Below are positions 13,054 through 21,883 of a stretch of 21,883 nt of DNA, piece after piece (position 1 is the first letter of the stretch; every line of letters begins with the position of its first letter). This DNA is from Thiobacillus sp. UBA6205 (GTDB taxonomy: Bacteria; Pseudomonadota; Gammaproteobacteria; Burkholderiales; Thiobacillaceae). The stretch covers positions 1 through 21,883 of the forward strand of contig DISR01000027.1 in NCBI GenBank assembly GCA_002421825.1, given 5' to 3'. A program made the position numbers and the translations under genes. Under the pieces are notes generated by a model. That model did no database searches, had not been told where the DNA came from, and worked only from the letters and a program-made list of their open reading frames with translations.

Positions 13054-15438
13054 TCAGCGCAGCGGCACCGCCCGCGCCAGCGGGCGGAACATCAGGTGGT
13101 AGAACATTTCCAGGTAGCGCTGGGTTTCCTCGCGCTCCAGGTTGTTGACGAATTTCCAGAAGCCGTAGATGCGCGCCAGCGTCATCATGCGCTCGGCGTA
13201 GCGCGCCCAGGTGTAGCGCGCGTTGACGCGCGCGATGGCGGCATCCGACACCGCGCGCCAGTGTGAGGCGTCCTGCTTCGTCTGCTGCAGGAAGCGACAG
13301 ATGCGTTCCGCGCTGCCGGCGCCGTCGTTGGGGTCGATGTGAAAGCCCGAGCGGCCTTCCTCGATGATTTCCAGCGGGCCGCCGTAGCGGGTGGCGAACA
13401 CCGGCAGGCCGCAGGCCATGGCCTCCACCACCGTCAGGCCGAAAGCCTCGAACAACGCAGGCTGCACGAACGCGCCGCCCTGGTCGGCGACGACGCGGTA
13501 CAACTCGCCGGTGAGCTGCTTGTCCAGCCGCCCGCCGATCCAGCGCACATGGCCGTCGAGTCCGAACTCGTCGAATAGCCGATGCATGCGCTCGATCTCG
13601 GCGCGTTCTTCCTCATCGGCGGATTCGTTCACGTCGATGTAGCCGCCCACCACGATGAGGTTGGCGATGTTGCGCAACTCCGCGTGCTCGCCGAACCAGC
13701 GCACCAGGCCCGTCACGTTCTTGATGCGGTCGAGCCGCGCCATGGTGAAGAGGGGGATTTTCTTCGCGTCGGCCAGATTGCCGCGCGCGGCATGGCCCGC
13801 GCCGTCGCCGTACAGCATCTGCTCGATTTCGTCGTGCAGGCCTTCGAGCCGCTCGGCGCGCTGGTGGTAGGGGAAATACACCGAGGCATCGGCGCCGGGC
13901 GACACGATGTTGAACTTGGGGTCGTACAGGTCGATGCCGTGGCTCACGCGATACAGCCCCGGCAGGGTGTAGGCGGTGTAGCCCTCGTACTGGCCGATGG
14001 AGTTCTTCGTGCCGGCAATCTCCTGGTAGGTGCTGGTGATGATGAAGTCGGCGCTGTTCATGCTGATGAGGTCGGCGGTGAACTGGCAGCCGAAGTGGTA
14101 CTGCGCATCCATGTCGCGCCAGTAGAGGTCGGACAGCAGGTATTTGGTTTTCTCCAGGGCGTGGGCGATGTTGCACTGCGTCACGCCCATGTGCCGCGAC
14201 AGCATGCTGGCCACCAGGTTGCCGTCGGAATAATTGCCGATGATGAGATCGGGCCGCCCGTTCAGTTCGGCCGCCACTTCCTGCCCGGCTTCCTGGGCGA
14301 AGCGCTCGAGGTAGGGCCAGATTTCGAAACGCGACAGCCAGCGCGGATGAATCTCGCCGTTTTCATGGCGGAAGGGCACGCGCAGAATCCAGGCGTTGTC
14401 GGTGCCGTGCACTTTTTCCAGGCGCTGGTCGCAACTGGTGCCTTCGGACTCCGGGATGAGGCGCGTGACGACGATGATCTTGGGCGTGATGGAAACCCCC
14501 TGTTGCGCCAGGCGGCTCTTCATCTCCGCCTCCAGTGCGCGCACCTGGTCGAGGATATAGACCACCTGGCCGCCGGTGTCGGGCCGGCCGAGCACATTGC
14601 TCTGGCCGAAATAACCATGCGGGGACAGGATCAAGAGGCGCGAGATCATGGGGATGCGCGCGAGAAAGGCTTCCATGGCCTCGGGCGAGGGGCCTTCCAG
14701 CACGTCCTGCAGCAGGCTCATGGTGTCGATGCTGCGGCTGGCGCAATCGCCCCAGCCGGGCGCGAGGCCCAGCGACTGCAGTTGCGGCGCAAATTCCGCC
14801 CACGGCGTGTCGGGCGCGAGTTTTTCCAGCTGTGTCACGGCCTGGCGCAGCACGTCGCGCAGCGCGGCGGCATCGGGATAGGCGCGATGGGTCAGCAGCG
14901 GCTGGCCCTCCATGGCGTGCAGGGCCAGGAAATTGAGCAGCTTTTCCTCCAGTGCCTCGGGCTTCGCGATGAGGCGGCTGGCCAGCTGGCGGTTGAGGAA
15001 GATCACGCCGTTGCCGATGGAGCGGGATTCCTTGAGGCGCGGAAAGCCGCGGTTGAAAGGCGCGAAATCGACTTCCAGCATCGGTTCGCTCGACGGCGCG
15101 ACGATCCTTTCCTTGAAGGCGAGAAACTCGCGGCAGCTGATTTCTTCCAGCGTCAGCAGTTCGGTATGGGCGTGGAAGAAGCGCCATTCGCCGATGCGCG
15201 GACGATGCGCGAAGACGGCGGCAGGGGAATCGAAGCAGGCTTCCTGCAACTGCGCAGTCCAGGGCGACAGCGCGGCCCTGCCTTCGGCGTCGCTGCCCTC
15301 TTCCGAGAGCCGCTGCCAGATGCGCTGCAGGTCGGATTGCAGCAGAAAAGCCCGGCCCTCGCCCTGGCAGCAATGCAGCCATTTGTGCCATATCGTGCGA
15401 TGGCTGGCGATGACTTGCTGGAGTTCTTCGGTGTTCAT
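13054..15438 (-). CDS. susA: Sucrose synthase
   Basis: A 794-residue GT4 glycosyltransferase with the full sucrose synthase layout: an N-terminal regulatory region (about 1-260), then the GT-B catalytic core. The core begins LLILSPHGYFGQSNVLGRPDTGG (about 268-290), has HALEKTKYLLSDLYW (426-440), and carries the nucleotide-sugar E-x7-E motif as Glu664-AFGLTVV-Glu672. Length matches plant and bacterial enzymes (about 800). It interconverts sucrose plus NDP with NDP-glucose and fructose, usually in the cleavage direction. Its ATG overlaps the SPS stop by four bases (ATGA, 15435-15438), so translation is coupled. The open frame continues upstream of Met1, but that part overlaps the SPS gene and is not conserved. 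Confidence 0.95.
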   Translation of the reverse strand: MNTEELQQVIASHRTIWHKWLHCCQGEGRAFLLQSDLQRIWQRLSEEGSDAEGRAALSPWTAQLQEACFDSPAAVFAHRPRIGEWRFFHAHTELLTLEEISCREFLAFKERIVAPSSEPMLEVDFAPFNRGFPRLKESRSIGNGVIFLNRQLASRLIAKPEALEEKLLNFLALHAMEGQPLLTHRAYPDAAALRDVLRQAVTQLEKLAPDTPWAEFAPQLQSLGLAPGWGDCASRSIDTMSLLQDVLEGPSPEAMEAFLARIPMISRLLILSPHGYFGQSNVLGRPDTGGQVVYILDQVRALEAEMKSRLAQQGVSITPKIIVVTRLIPESEGTSCDQRLEKVHGTDNAWILRVPFRHENGEIHPRWLSRFEIWPYLERFAQEAGQEVAAELNGRPDLIIGNYSDGNLVASMLSRHMGVTQCNIAHALEKTKYLLSDLYWRDMDAQYHFGCQFTADLISMNSADFIITSTYQEIAGTKNSIGQYEGYTAYTLPGLYRVSHGIDLYDPKFNIVSPGADASVYFPYHQRAERLEGLHDEIEQMLYGDGAGHAARGNLADAKKIPLFTMARLDRIKNVTGLVRWFGEHAELRNIANLIVVGGYIDVNESADEEERAEIERMHRLFDEFGLDGHVRWIGGRLDKQLTGELYRVVADQGGAFVQPALFEAFGLTVVEAMACGLPVFATRYGGPLEIIEEGRSGFHIDPNDGAGSAERICRFLQQTKQDASHWRAVSDAAIARVNARYTWARYAERMMTLARIYGFWKFVNNLEREETQRYLEMFYHLMFRPLARAVPLR

Positions 15439-17594
15439 GCGGCCCCCCCTTCTTCCTGCCGTGGTTCGGCGAAGCGGTAATGCTGGATGCCTTCGACGAT
15501 GCCGCCGGCGCAATGCCGGTGCGCGAAATAAACGCGCTCGCGGCCTTCCAGGTCGGCCAGTTCCTCGCTGTGGTTGCCGACGATGACGCCCATGGTGTCG
15601 CCCAGCAGCATCTCGCGGTCGTTGCCGGAATCGCCCGCGACGAGAAAGGCGGTGAGCGGCAGTCCCCAGCGCCACGCCAGGTAGCGGATGGCCTGGCCCT
15701 TGGAGGCGCGCGCCGGCAGGATGTCGAGATAGGCCTGGTGCGAATAGATCACCTGCGCGCTCAGCCGGTGTTTTCTGAGCAGCGCCTGGATTTCCTTGAC
15801 CGGCGGCGCGCTCGCCGGGTCGATGAAATAGCTCAGCTTGAATTCGCGCTGGCCTTCCGGCCCCTGCAGGCGCAGGCCGGGCACATCGGCAAGCACGGTT
15901 TCGAGCGCATCGCGCCGCCATTCGTGTCGAATGTGGCGTATCCAGCTTTCGTCCGGCCTGAGCTTGCGGCCGTAGTATATTTCGCTGCCCACGGATGTGA
16001 TGAGAATGTCTGGGCGCGGGATCTTCCATTGCTTCAGCACTTTCAGCGTGAGATCCAGGCTGCGCCCCGTGGCCACGGCGAAGCCCACGCGGCCGCGCTG
16101 CGACTGCAGCCAGTTGATGAACTCTGCCAGTCCCTGTGCATCCCCCGTGAGCGTGTTGTCGATGTCGGACACGATCATGGCCTGCACCAGAGGCAGCGCA
16201 TGGGTTTCGTACAGCGCGGCATGTTCGCGGCGCAGGCGCTTGCGCTGGCGGAACAGCATCTGGTCCAGGGTCTTCAGGTATTTCTTCGCATGCGCCTGCC
16301 AGGTGTAGTGGCGGCGCACGCCATTCAAGCCGTTGCGCGCCCAGGTCTGCCAGCGCTTGCCGTCCGCCAGCGCGTCCTTCAGCGCGGCGGCGATGGCGTC
16401 GGTGTCGAGCGGGTTCACCAGGATGCCGTTGCTGCAGTTGGCGATGATGTCTTTCGGGCCGCCGTCTTCGGTGGCGACGATGGGCAGGCCGCTCGCTGCC
16501 GCTTCGATCAGGGTGAGGCCGAAGGGCTCGGTCAGCGCCGGGTTCACGAATACGCCGCGGCGGCGCGCGGCCAGGCGGTAAAGGTCTGGCACCTCGTCGG
16601 CGCTGTGCTGCTTGGGCAGGGCGAAGCGACCGTGCAGGTCGTACTTGTCCGCCTCCAGCAGCAGTTCGGTCAGCACGCCGCGCGGGCCTTCGTCGAGCGT
16701 GCGGATGTCCTCGCGGTTGCCGGCGATGATGACGAGGTTGGCGCGCTCCTGCAGCGTGCTCGAACTGCCGTAGGCCTGCACCAGGCGCAGCAGGTTCTTG
16801 CGCGCATCCGCGCGCGCCAGCGCCAGGATCATGGGCTTGTCGGGCTGCTTGAGGAAACGGTCTACGCGCTGCTGGATGGGCGTGGTTTCAAGCCGCCGCG
16901 GCGCAGGGCTGAAACGGCCGGTGTCGGTGCCGGGCGGGATCACCGCCATCGGCGTGCGCCCGTAATTCTCGTAGATGCCCCACTGGCCCGAGCATTCCTG
17001 GCGCGTGCTGGCGATGATCAGCGCGGCTTCCTGCAGCACCAGTTCCTCGGCGGCGATGCGGCGCGCGAAATGGAACTGGCGGTCGATGGCGCTGCTCTTG
17101 CGGCCGGCCGCAAGCAGGCGGTCGCGCTTGCAGCGGCCGAGCGAGTGGCCGGTGTGCACCAGCGGGATGCCGGTGAGTTGCGAGAGCTTCGCGCCGACAT
17201 GGCCGGCGTCGGCGTAATGGCTGTGGATCACGTCGGGCAGCCGCTGTTGCGCGCGCATGAACAAGAGGCAGCGGTCCACCAGCGAATCCAGATGCGGCCA
17301 CAGCAGTTCCTTGCGCAGATAGCGTTTCGGCCCGAAAGGCATCCGCACGATGCGCGCATTCTGCGAGATGGTTTCCTCCGGCTGGGCATAACCGGCATCG
17401 ACCCTGGGGTCTTCGACGAGGCGGGTGAGCACGTCGACCTGCCCGACGCCGGGTTCGGCGGCCAGCGCGCGCGCCAGTTCCAGCACGTAGGTGGTCTGCC
17501 CGCCGGTGTCCTCGTCGCGCCCCAGTTCCGGGGCGTGCGCGCGGATGAGGCCGTGCAGGTTCAGCATCAGGATGTAGCGGCCGTCGCTGCTCAT
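15435..17594 (-). CDS. spsA: Bifunctional sucrose-phosphate synthase / sucrose-phosphate phosphatase
   Basis: A 719-residue two-domain enzyme. Residues 1-445 are a GT4 sucrose-phosphate synthase: GRDEDTGGQTTYVLELARAL (25-44), HSHYADAG (124-131), HTGHSLG (147-153) and the E-x7-E motif Glu356-PFGLTLI-Glu364. Residues 470-710 are a HAD-type sucrose phosphatase with an intact active site: Asp477-x-Asp479-x-Thr481, TGRS (509-512), Lys632, and GDSGND (654-659). It should make sucrose-6-phosphate from UDP-glucose and fructose-6-phosphate and then remove the phosphate. Plant and many cyanobacterial SPS proteins carry a degenerate phosphatase-like domain; here all motifs are kept, as in nitrifier enzymes. 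The start at 17594 is supported by GGGAGGAAAA just upstream; its ATG overlaps the kinase stop (ATGA). Confidence 0.95.
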   Translation of the reverse strand: MSSDGRYILMLNLHGLIRAHAPELGRDEDTGGQTTYVLELARALAAEPGVGQVDVLTRLVEDPRVDAGYAQPEETISQNARIVRMPFGPKRYLRKELLWPHLDSLVDRCLLFMRAQQRLPDVIHSHYADAGHVGAKLSQLTGIPLVHTGHSLGRCKRDRLLAAGRKSSAIDRQFHFARRIAAEELVLQEAALIIASTRQECSGQWGIYENYGRTPMAVIPPGTDTGRFSPAPRRLETTPIQQRVDRFLKQPDKPMILALARADARKNLLRLVQAYGSSSTLQERANLVIIAGNREDIRTLDEGPRGVLTELLLEADKYDLHGRFALPKQHSADEVPDLYRLAARRRGVFVNPALTEPFGLTLIEAAASGLPIVATEDGGPKDIIANCSNGILVNPLDTDAIAAALKDALADGKRWQTWARNGLNGVRRHYTWQAHAKKYLKTLDQMLFRQRKRLRREHAALYETHALPLVQAMIVSDIDNTLTGDAQGLAEFINWLQSQRGRVGFAVATGRSLDLTLKVLKQWKIPRPDILITSVGSEIYYGRKLRPDESWIRHIRHEWRRDALETVLADVPGLRLQGPEGQREFKLSYFIDPASAPPVKEIQALLRKHRLSAQVIYSHQAYLDILPARASKGQAIRYLAWRWGLPLTAFLVAGDSGNDREMLLGDTMGVIVGNHSEELADLEGRERVYFAHRHCAGGIVEGIQHYRFAEPRQEEGGAA

Positions 17595-18553
17595 GGATTT
17601 TCCTCCCAGCCGGCTCGGGCCTGTTCGTAAAAATGGTTGTCGTCCGGCACCGCACCGCGGATGCCAAGTATCCCGCGCGCGAAGGCATCGGCGCGTTCGA
17701 GCAGCGTGTCCATCGGCCAGTCGGACAGCAGCCCGGCGATGGCGACGGCGGAGAAAGCGTCGCCTGCGCCCACGCTGTCGACGATGGGCGCATCCATGGG
17801 CTGGCCGGGGAAATCGAAGCTGCGCCCGTCCGGCACGGCGGCGTAAGCGCCCCGCTCTCCGCGCGTGAGCAGCAAGAGGCGCAGGTCGTAACGATTCAGC
17901 GCCTGCAGGCACATGGATTCGAGGCTGCCCTTGAGATTGAGCCAGCGGCCCAGCACCTCGAACTCCTCGTTGTTGAGCTTCAGCACGTGTGCATGGCGCA
18001 TCAGGGTTTCGGTCTTGCCGCGCTCGAACCAGGGTTCGCGCAGATTGAGGTCGAGGAACTTGAGTCCCGGGCTCAGGCGCAGCACACCGAGCAGCGCGCG
18101 CCAGGAATCGGTGTGGCGCGCGGCCAGGGTGCCGTAGTACACCAGTTGCGGGCGCGCCGCCAGCGCGCCCAGGCGGGCCATGCCCTGATGGATGTAGTCG
18201 TAGGCCTGGTTGTCGAGGATCTCGAAGCGATGGCCTGTGTCGCCGAGTTCGACCTTGACCGTGCCGGTCGGATGCAGCGGATCGATCTGGATGCAGCTCG
18301 CATCCATGCCGTAGCGCGCCATGGCGTGCAGTACCTCGACCTGCGCATCGTCGCGGCCGATACGGCTGATCAGCAGCGGCGGCCAGCCGAAACCCGCCAG
18401 ATGCCTGGCGACGTTGAACGGTGCACCACCCAATACCGCGCGATCGGGAAACTGATCGAAAAGCACTTCCCCAAACACAAGCACCGGGTACTGCGTTCCC
18501 TGTGGCGTGTTGTTGAAACTCATGTCGTTATTAATGTCGGTGAAATGCCGCAT
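17591..18553 (-). CDS. PfkB-family sugar kinase, probable fructokinase
   Basis: A 320-residue ribokinase/PfkB-fold kinase. The N-terminal sugar-binding motif is GGAPFNVAR (42-50) and the ATP/anion-hole signature is DSVGAGDAFS (259-268), with Asp265 as catalytic base. Clustering with sucrose synthase and SPS-SPP makes fructose the likely substrate: it returns fructose released by sucrose synthase to fructose-6-phosphate. ATG 18553 is the most upstream possible start, since a stop codon precedes it; ATG 18523 (Met11) is also possible and gives a more usual N-terminus. No standard ribosome-binding site is seen before either; AGGGAG lies 21 bases upstream of the first, separated by a small hairpin. 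It is the first gene of the sucrose operon. Confidence 0.88.
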   Translation of the reverse strand: MRHFTDINNDMSFNNTPQGTQYPVLVFGEVLFDQFPDRAVLGGAPFNVARHLAGFGWPPLLISRIGRDDAQVEVLHAMARYGMDASCIQIDPLHPTGTVKVELGDTGHRFEILDNQAYDYIHQGMARLGALAARPQLVYYGTLAARHTDSWRALLGVLRLSPGLKFLDLNLREPWFERGKTETLMRHAHVLKLNNEEFEVLGRWLNLKGSLESMCLQALNRYDLRLLLLTRGERGAYAAVPDGRSFDFPGQPMDAPIVDSVGAGDAFSAVAIAGLLSDWPMDTLLERADAFARGILGIRGAVPDDNHFYEQARAGWEENP

Positions 18554-18869
18554 TCACCGTGTATTGAAAAAATACTCCCTCATTAACCCGACAGGCTAAT
18601 TATTGATGAGTTCCGGCTTTTTTTCGGCAGGATTGTGGATAACCGCCGAATGCCTTGCCTGGAGAGGCTTGCGGCGCAACCATGCGCGCAAAAATCATTG
18701 GCTCGCGCAGGGCTTTCATTGACGGCTTCGATGAATTCTTCGGGGTTCTTGCATTTCGGCGGGCGCGACCTTGCGCGCGGAGGCTCTGCCTTTCCGCGCA
18801 CGGAAAAGAATGCGTTGGCGCGCCAAGAAGGCAGGTGTCATGGAATCCATCCCGGTCGAGCGCCGCGTA
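18554..18869. other. Intergenic region between divergent sucrose operon and M23 gene, no gene recognised
   Basis: About 316 bases without a convincing gene. Short open frames exist on both strands but resemble no known family and lack good ribosome-binding sites. The part near the kinase (18554-18620) is AT-rich and probably carries the sucrose promoter on the - strand, though no clean -35/-10 pair could be picked. It includes GTATT/AATAC dyad arms flanking TTTTC on the - strand (18560-18574). The middle (about 18640-18840) has the GC content of coding DNA and could be gene decay. Confidence 0.4.
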
Positions 18870-18898
18870 TTGGCCGGGCGTTGAGTTTTTTGTATAGT
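18870..18898 (+). promoter_or_regulatory. Predicted sigma-70 promoter of the M23 peptidase gene
   Basis: TTGGCC (18870-18875) and TATAGT (18893-18898) are exactly 17 bases apart, matching 4 and 5 of 6 consensus bases. Transcription would start near 18905, giving a leader of about 27 bases with AGGGGG just before the ATG at 18932. Confidence 0.65.
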
Positions 18899-18931
18899 GC
18901 TCGCGTACCAATTCAGCTTCAGGGGGAAAAC

Positions 18932-19819
18932 ATGCAGCAAGCGACAAGGGTGGCCCTGGCGTTGCTTGCCGGGGCCTTGCTTGCCAATGTCCATGCCCAT
19001 GCCTTCGGCAATCGCGGCGGCATGATGGGCGGCAAAAAGGGCTTGGCCTCGCCGCCGCCCGCCGCGGAGGACGCCGGCGACAAGGCTGCCGACATGAACC
19101 CCGAAGTGGCCGGGGCCTTCATGCCGACCAGGGCCAACCGGGCGGACATGCGCAACCGCGGCTTCTTCGACACCGGCCTCAAGCCGGTTTATCCGAGTGA
19201 GGCAAAGTGCCCGGCCATTACCTCGCATTTTGCCGACCCCAGGCGAACAGACGGCAGCATGCGCAGCCCGCGCTACTATCAGGGCCTGCACAGCGGCGTG
19301 GATATTCCGGCGCCGGAAGGAACACCCGTTGTCGCCATGGCCGACGGCACCGTGGTGAGCAAGGGTGAGGGTGAAAACATCGGCGGCATCGGCATTACCT
19401 TGCAGCACACTCCGCTGGAAACCGGCCTGCCGCATTACACCTATACGGAATACAAACACCTTGTGAAACTGCCCGACTTCCCGATCGGCCACAAGGTGCG
19501 CCTGGGCGAGGAAATCGGGCAGGCAGGCATTTCCGGCACCACCGGCGGCCATTATGGCGAAGAGGGCTTTTCGCACCTGCACTTGAGCGCCTGGTACAGC
19601 GAGGGGAGCGAATATAAGGCCGGCCGCATGTTCGTGCCGATGGGCGGGCAATGGATGGACCCGCTCGCGCTTCTGCGCGGCGTGCCGCTCGATTCCGCCG
19701 GTGTCGAGAAACTGCCGGACGAGCGGAAGCGGGTGGCGTTTGCCTACAAGTCCGACAGCGGAGAAATCAGGCCGGCAGGCGCCAGGGTGATCTGGCCGTT
19801 CGTGTGCGTGGCGAAGTGA
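18932..19819 (+). CDS. Secreted M23-family (LytM-type) metallopeptidase
   Basis: A 295-residue exported protein. A signal peptide (MQQATRVALALLAGALLANV, cut near HAHA at 24) is followed by a Gly/Met-rich and Pro/Ala-rich linker (about 25-60). The peptidase M23 domain covers about residues 95-255. Its zinc ligands are intact: His120 and Asp124 in HSGVD, and His217 in the HLH motif (215-217). AMADGTVVSKGEG (135-147) is the usual M23 strand pair. It would cleave peptidoglycan peptides in the periplasm or at the surface. The start was set at ATG 18932, with AGGGGG 5 bases upstream and a good promoter before it; the open frame upstream lies within the leader. No division or secretion genes are nearby. 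Confidence 0.88.
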   Translation: MQQATRVALALLAGALLANVHAHAFGNRGGMMGGKKGLASPPPAAEDAGDKAADMNPEVAGAFMPTRANRADMRNRGFFDTGLKPVYPSEAKCPAITSHFADPRRTDGSMRSPRYYQGLHSGVDIPAPEGTPVVAMADGTVVSKGEGENIGGIGITLQHTPLETGLPHYTYTEYKHLVKLPDFPIGHKVRLGEEIGQAGISGTTGGHYGEEGFSHLHLSAWYSEGSEYKAGRMFVPMGGQWMDPLALLRGVPLDSAGVEKLPDERKRVAFAYKSDSGEIRPAGARVIWPFVCVAK

Positions 19820-19956
19820 ACGGGGCCTAGTTGAAATGCCGGATCGACCAGAAGCAGAAGTTCGGCTTGGGTCAACCAATCGTCTCGCCGAGAAGCAGTC
19901 GCCATGCCATGCCCGACCAAGTTTCCGCTCAGTGTCGCTCCCAGACCTTCTACAAA

Positions 19957-19985
19957 AAAGAACCCCGCATCAAGCGGGGCTCTTT
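19957..19985. terminator. Bidirectional terminator between the M23 and S74-domain genes
   Basis: CCCCGC (19963-19968) pairs with GCGGGG (19974-19979) around ATCAA. After one mismatch the stem continues as AAAGA/TCTTT (19957-19961 with 19981-19985). There are A residues on the left and T residues on the right, so it can work in both directions, fitting the two convergent genes. The rest of 19820-20013 holds nothing recognised. Confidence 0.8.
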
Positions 19986-20013
19986 ATTTCTTGATGAAGC
20001 GAGGTGTCGCGGC

Positions 20014-20670
20014 TTAGCTGGCGCAGCAGGGCGCAAGGTGCGAGAACAAGTGACGGTTGTTTGCGCCAATTGCGGCGAGGCCGTTCTGGTTCCATTCTTC
20101 GATGCTGGCCATGCGCAGTCCGAGCGCCGCGTAGTCGACGGCATAAAAGCCGTTGGCCTGGGTGACGACTGCGCCGCGCCAGGCGGGGTTTTCGAGCAGG
20201 TCCTGCGCCATCACGCCGACGTGGATCGTGTCTGACCACAAATACTTGAAGGCGTAGATGTTCATGCCGTCTGGCAGGGTCGCGAGCAGCCGGATGTCGC
20301 GCTTCAGCCGGCTGTCGGAGACCATGACGGGCTGGCGGTGGTTATCGTCGTCGGTGTTCGACCAGCCGCCGCTGATCTGCGGCGCCCGTTTCAGGAAGTC
20401 GTATCCGACCAGCACGGCGCTGTCCTCGAAGTTGTAGCCGCCGCTCACGTCCAGCCCCAGCTGTTTGTCGGACCAGGGGTAGAAGCTGGCGCCGAGCGCG
20501 CCGACCCATTTGTCTTCCTCGTCGGAGGATAGAAGCTTGGCGGTAAAGCCCAGGTTGTTGAGGGACGCCGGGCCGCTGAAACTATAGGAAACCCCGAGCA
20601 TCACGCCCGCGTCGGCCAGTGCGCCGGTGGCAAAAATGCTCAGGATTGCCGCAACAAGAGGTTTTTTCAT
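20014..20670 (-). CDS. Exported protein with C-terminal peptidase S74 (endosialidase-chaperone-type) domain
   Basis: A 218-residue protein. A signal peptide (MKKPLVAAILSIFATGALA) ends near residue 19. Residues 20-100 show alternating strand patterns with many Gly and aromatic residues (GVMLGVSYSFSG, GALGASFYPWSDKQLGLDVSGGYNF, AVLVGYDFL), like part of a small outer-membrane barrel. From Ser118 the sequence matches the S74 domain of phage tail spikes: SDSRLKRDI, IYAFKYLW, HVGVMAQDLLENP, GFYAVDYAALGLRMASIEEW. The autoproteolytic Ser118 and Lys123 have the family's five-residue spacing. In phage, S74 domains help trimeric fibres fold and then cut themselves off. The role here is unknown; no phage genes are near. 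GAAAGGA supports the start. Confidence 0.75.
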   Translation of the reverse strand: MKKPLVAAILSIFATGALADAGVMLGVSYSFSGPASLNNLGFTAKLLSSDEEDKWVGALGASFYPWSDKQLGLDVSGGYNFEDSAVLVGYDFLKRAPQISGGWSNTDDDNHRQPVMVSDSRLKRDIRLLATLPDGMNIYAFKYLWSDTIHVGVMAQDLLENPAWRGAVVTQANGFYAVDYAALGLRMASIEEWNQNGLAAIGANNRHLFSHLAPCCAS

Positions 20671-20777
20671 GGTGAATCCTTTCCGCTGAAAATGAACCGA
20701 TGAACGCCATGGGGCGATTCTACTGAAACTGGGGTTTTCATGCCTGGGCTTTTATGAAGCCTAGTCCGTATTCGGCG

Positions 20778-20806
20778 AAAAAAAAGCCCCGCGCCTGGCG
20801 GGGCTT
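20778..20806 (-). terminator. Rho-independent terminator of groEL
   Basis: On the - strand a perfect 9-bp stem (AAGCCCCGC 20806-20798 with GCGGGGCTT 20792-20784) closes a 5-base loop. It is followed by a run of eight T (the A run at 20778-20785). It lies 30 bases after the groEL stop. The remaining 20671-20777 would hold the promoter of the S74-domain gene; no clear boxes were chosen. Confidence 0.93.
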
Positions 20807-20835
20807 GTTCATTCCGGCGCTGGGTTTGCGCAGGC

Positions 20836-21883
<1,048 letters not shown>

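Noticed and set aside
15439..16029. N-terminal extension of the sucrose synthase frame
   Set aside because: The frame is open upstream but overlaps the well-conserved phosphatase domain of SPS-SPP; the ATG at 15438 gives the family length and an ATGA overlap.
13582..17630. Two long + strand open frames (13582-15480 and 15480-17630) antisense to the sucrose genes
   Set aside because: They mirror sucrose synthase and SPS-SPP codons and have no family features; they are typical shadows in high-GC DNA.
17595..17912. N-terminal extension of the SPS-SPP frame
   Set aside because: It overlaps the kinase gene in another frame; ATG 17594 with GGGAGGAAAA upstream gives the conserved N-terminus.
18611..18630. 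T-rich stretch CGGCTTTTTTTCGGC as a terminator
   Set aside because: The flanking bases do not form a proper stem before the T run, and no + strand gene ends there.
20014..20670. Prophage remnant around the S74-domain gene
   Set aside because: No integrase, capsid, tail or lysis genes and no attachment repeats are visible; neighbours are an M23 peptidase and groEL, and the protein has its own signal peptide.

Overview
The window reads as chromosomal DNA of a GC-rich betaproteobacterium. The likeliest group is the Nitrosomonadales (Sulfuricella, Thiobacillus or Gallionella-like sulfur or iron lithotrophs). This is inferred from three things: a sulfur-relay operon (DsrE, TusA and an SQR-like flavoprotein), a sucrose operon of the kind known from nitrifiers and other obligate lithotrophs or methylotrophs, and a typical proteobacterial GroEL. 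No rRNA, tRNA, insertion sequence, CRISPR array or phage block was seen. Both ends are cut: the left inside an ABC substrate-binding protein, the right inside groEL.

Region A (1-4601, + strand) is an ABC-importer and sulfur-handling operon. In order it has the end of a NitT/TauT-type binding protein, two paralogous permeases, a DsrE-family protein, TusA, an SQR-like FAD protein and a DUF1641 protein, closed by a 19-bp-stem terminator. The likely logic is that a sulfur compound enters through the importer, sulfane sulfur passes along DsrE and TusA thiols, and the flavoprotein with DUF1641 links it to the quinone pool. The substrate is unknown. This is the best candidate here for an undescribed system.

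Region B (4602-7251) holds a lone glcF (glycolate oxidase Fe-S subunit) on the - strand. Diverging from it is a small operon of a DUF1348 NTF2-like protein and a TetR regulator, with a 20-bp palindromic operator at its promoter.

Region C (7256-13047) has a LysR regulator diverging from six closely spaced + strand genes: cytochrome b561, two YceI proteins, a YgiD-type extradiol dioxygenase and two Old Yellow Enzymes of different classes. Together they suggest periplasmic redox or electrophile stress handling.

Region D (13054-18553, - strand) is a sucrose operon: PfkB sugar kinase, a bifunctional sucrose-phosphate synthase/phosphatase and sucrose synthase. Both junctions are 4-bp ATGA overlaps. 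It can make sucrose from UDP-glucose and fructose-6-P, cleave it again, and rephosphorylate the fructose.

Region E (18554-21883) has a secreted M23 metallopeptidase (+), a convergent small exported protein fused to a peptidase S74 (endosialidase-chaperone-type) domain (-), and the 3' two-thirds of groEL (-) with its terminator.
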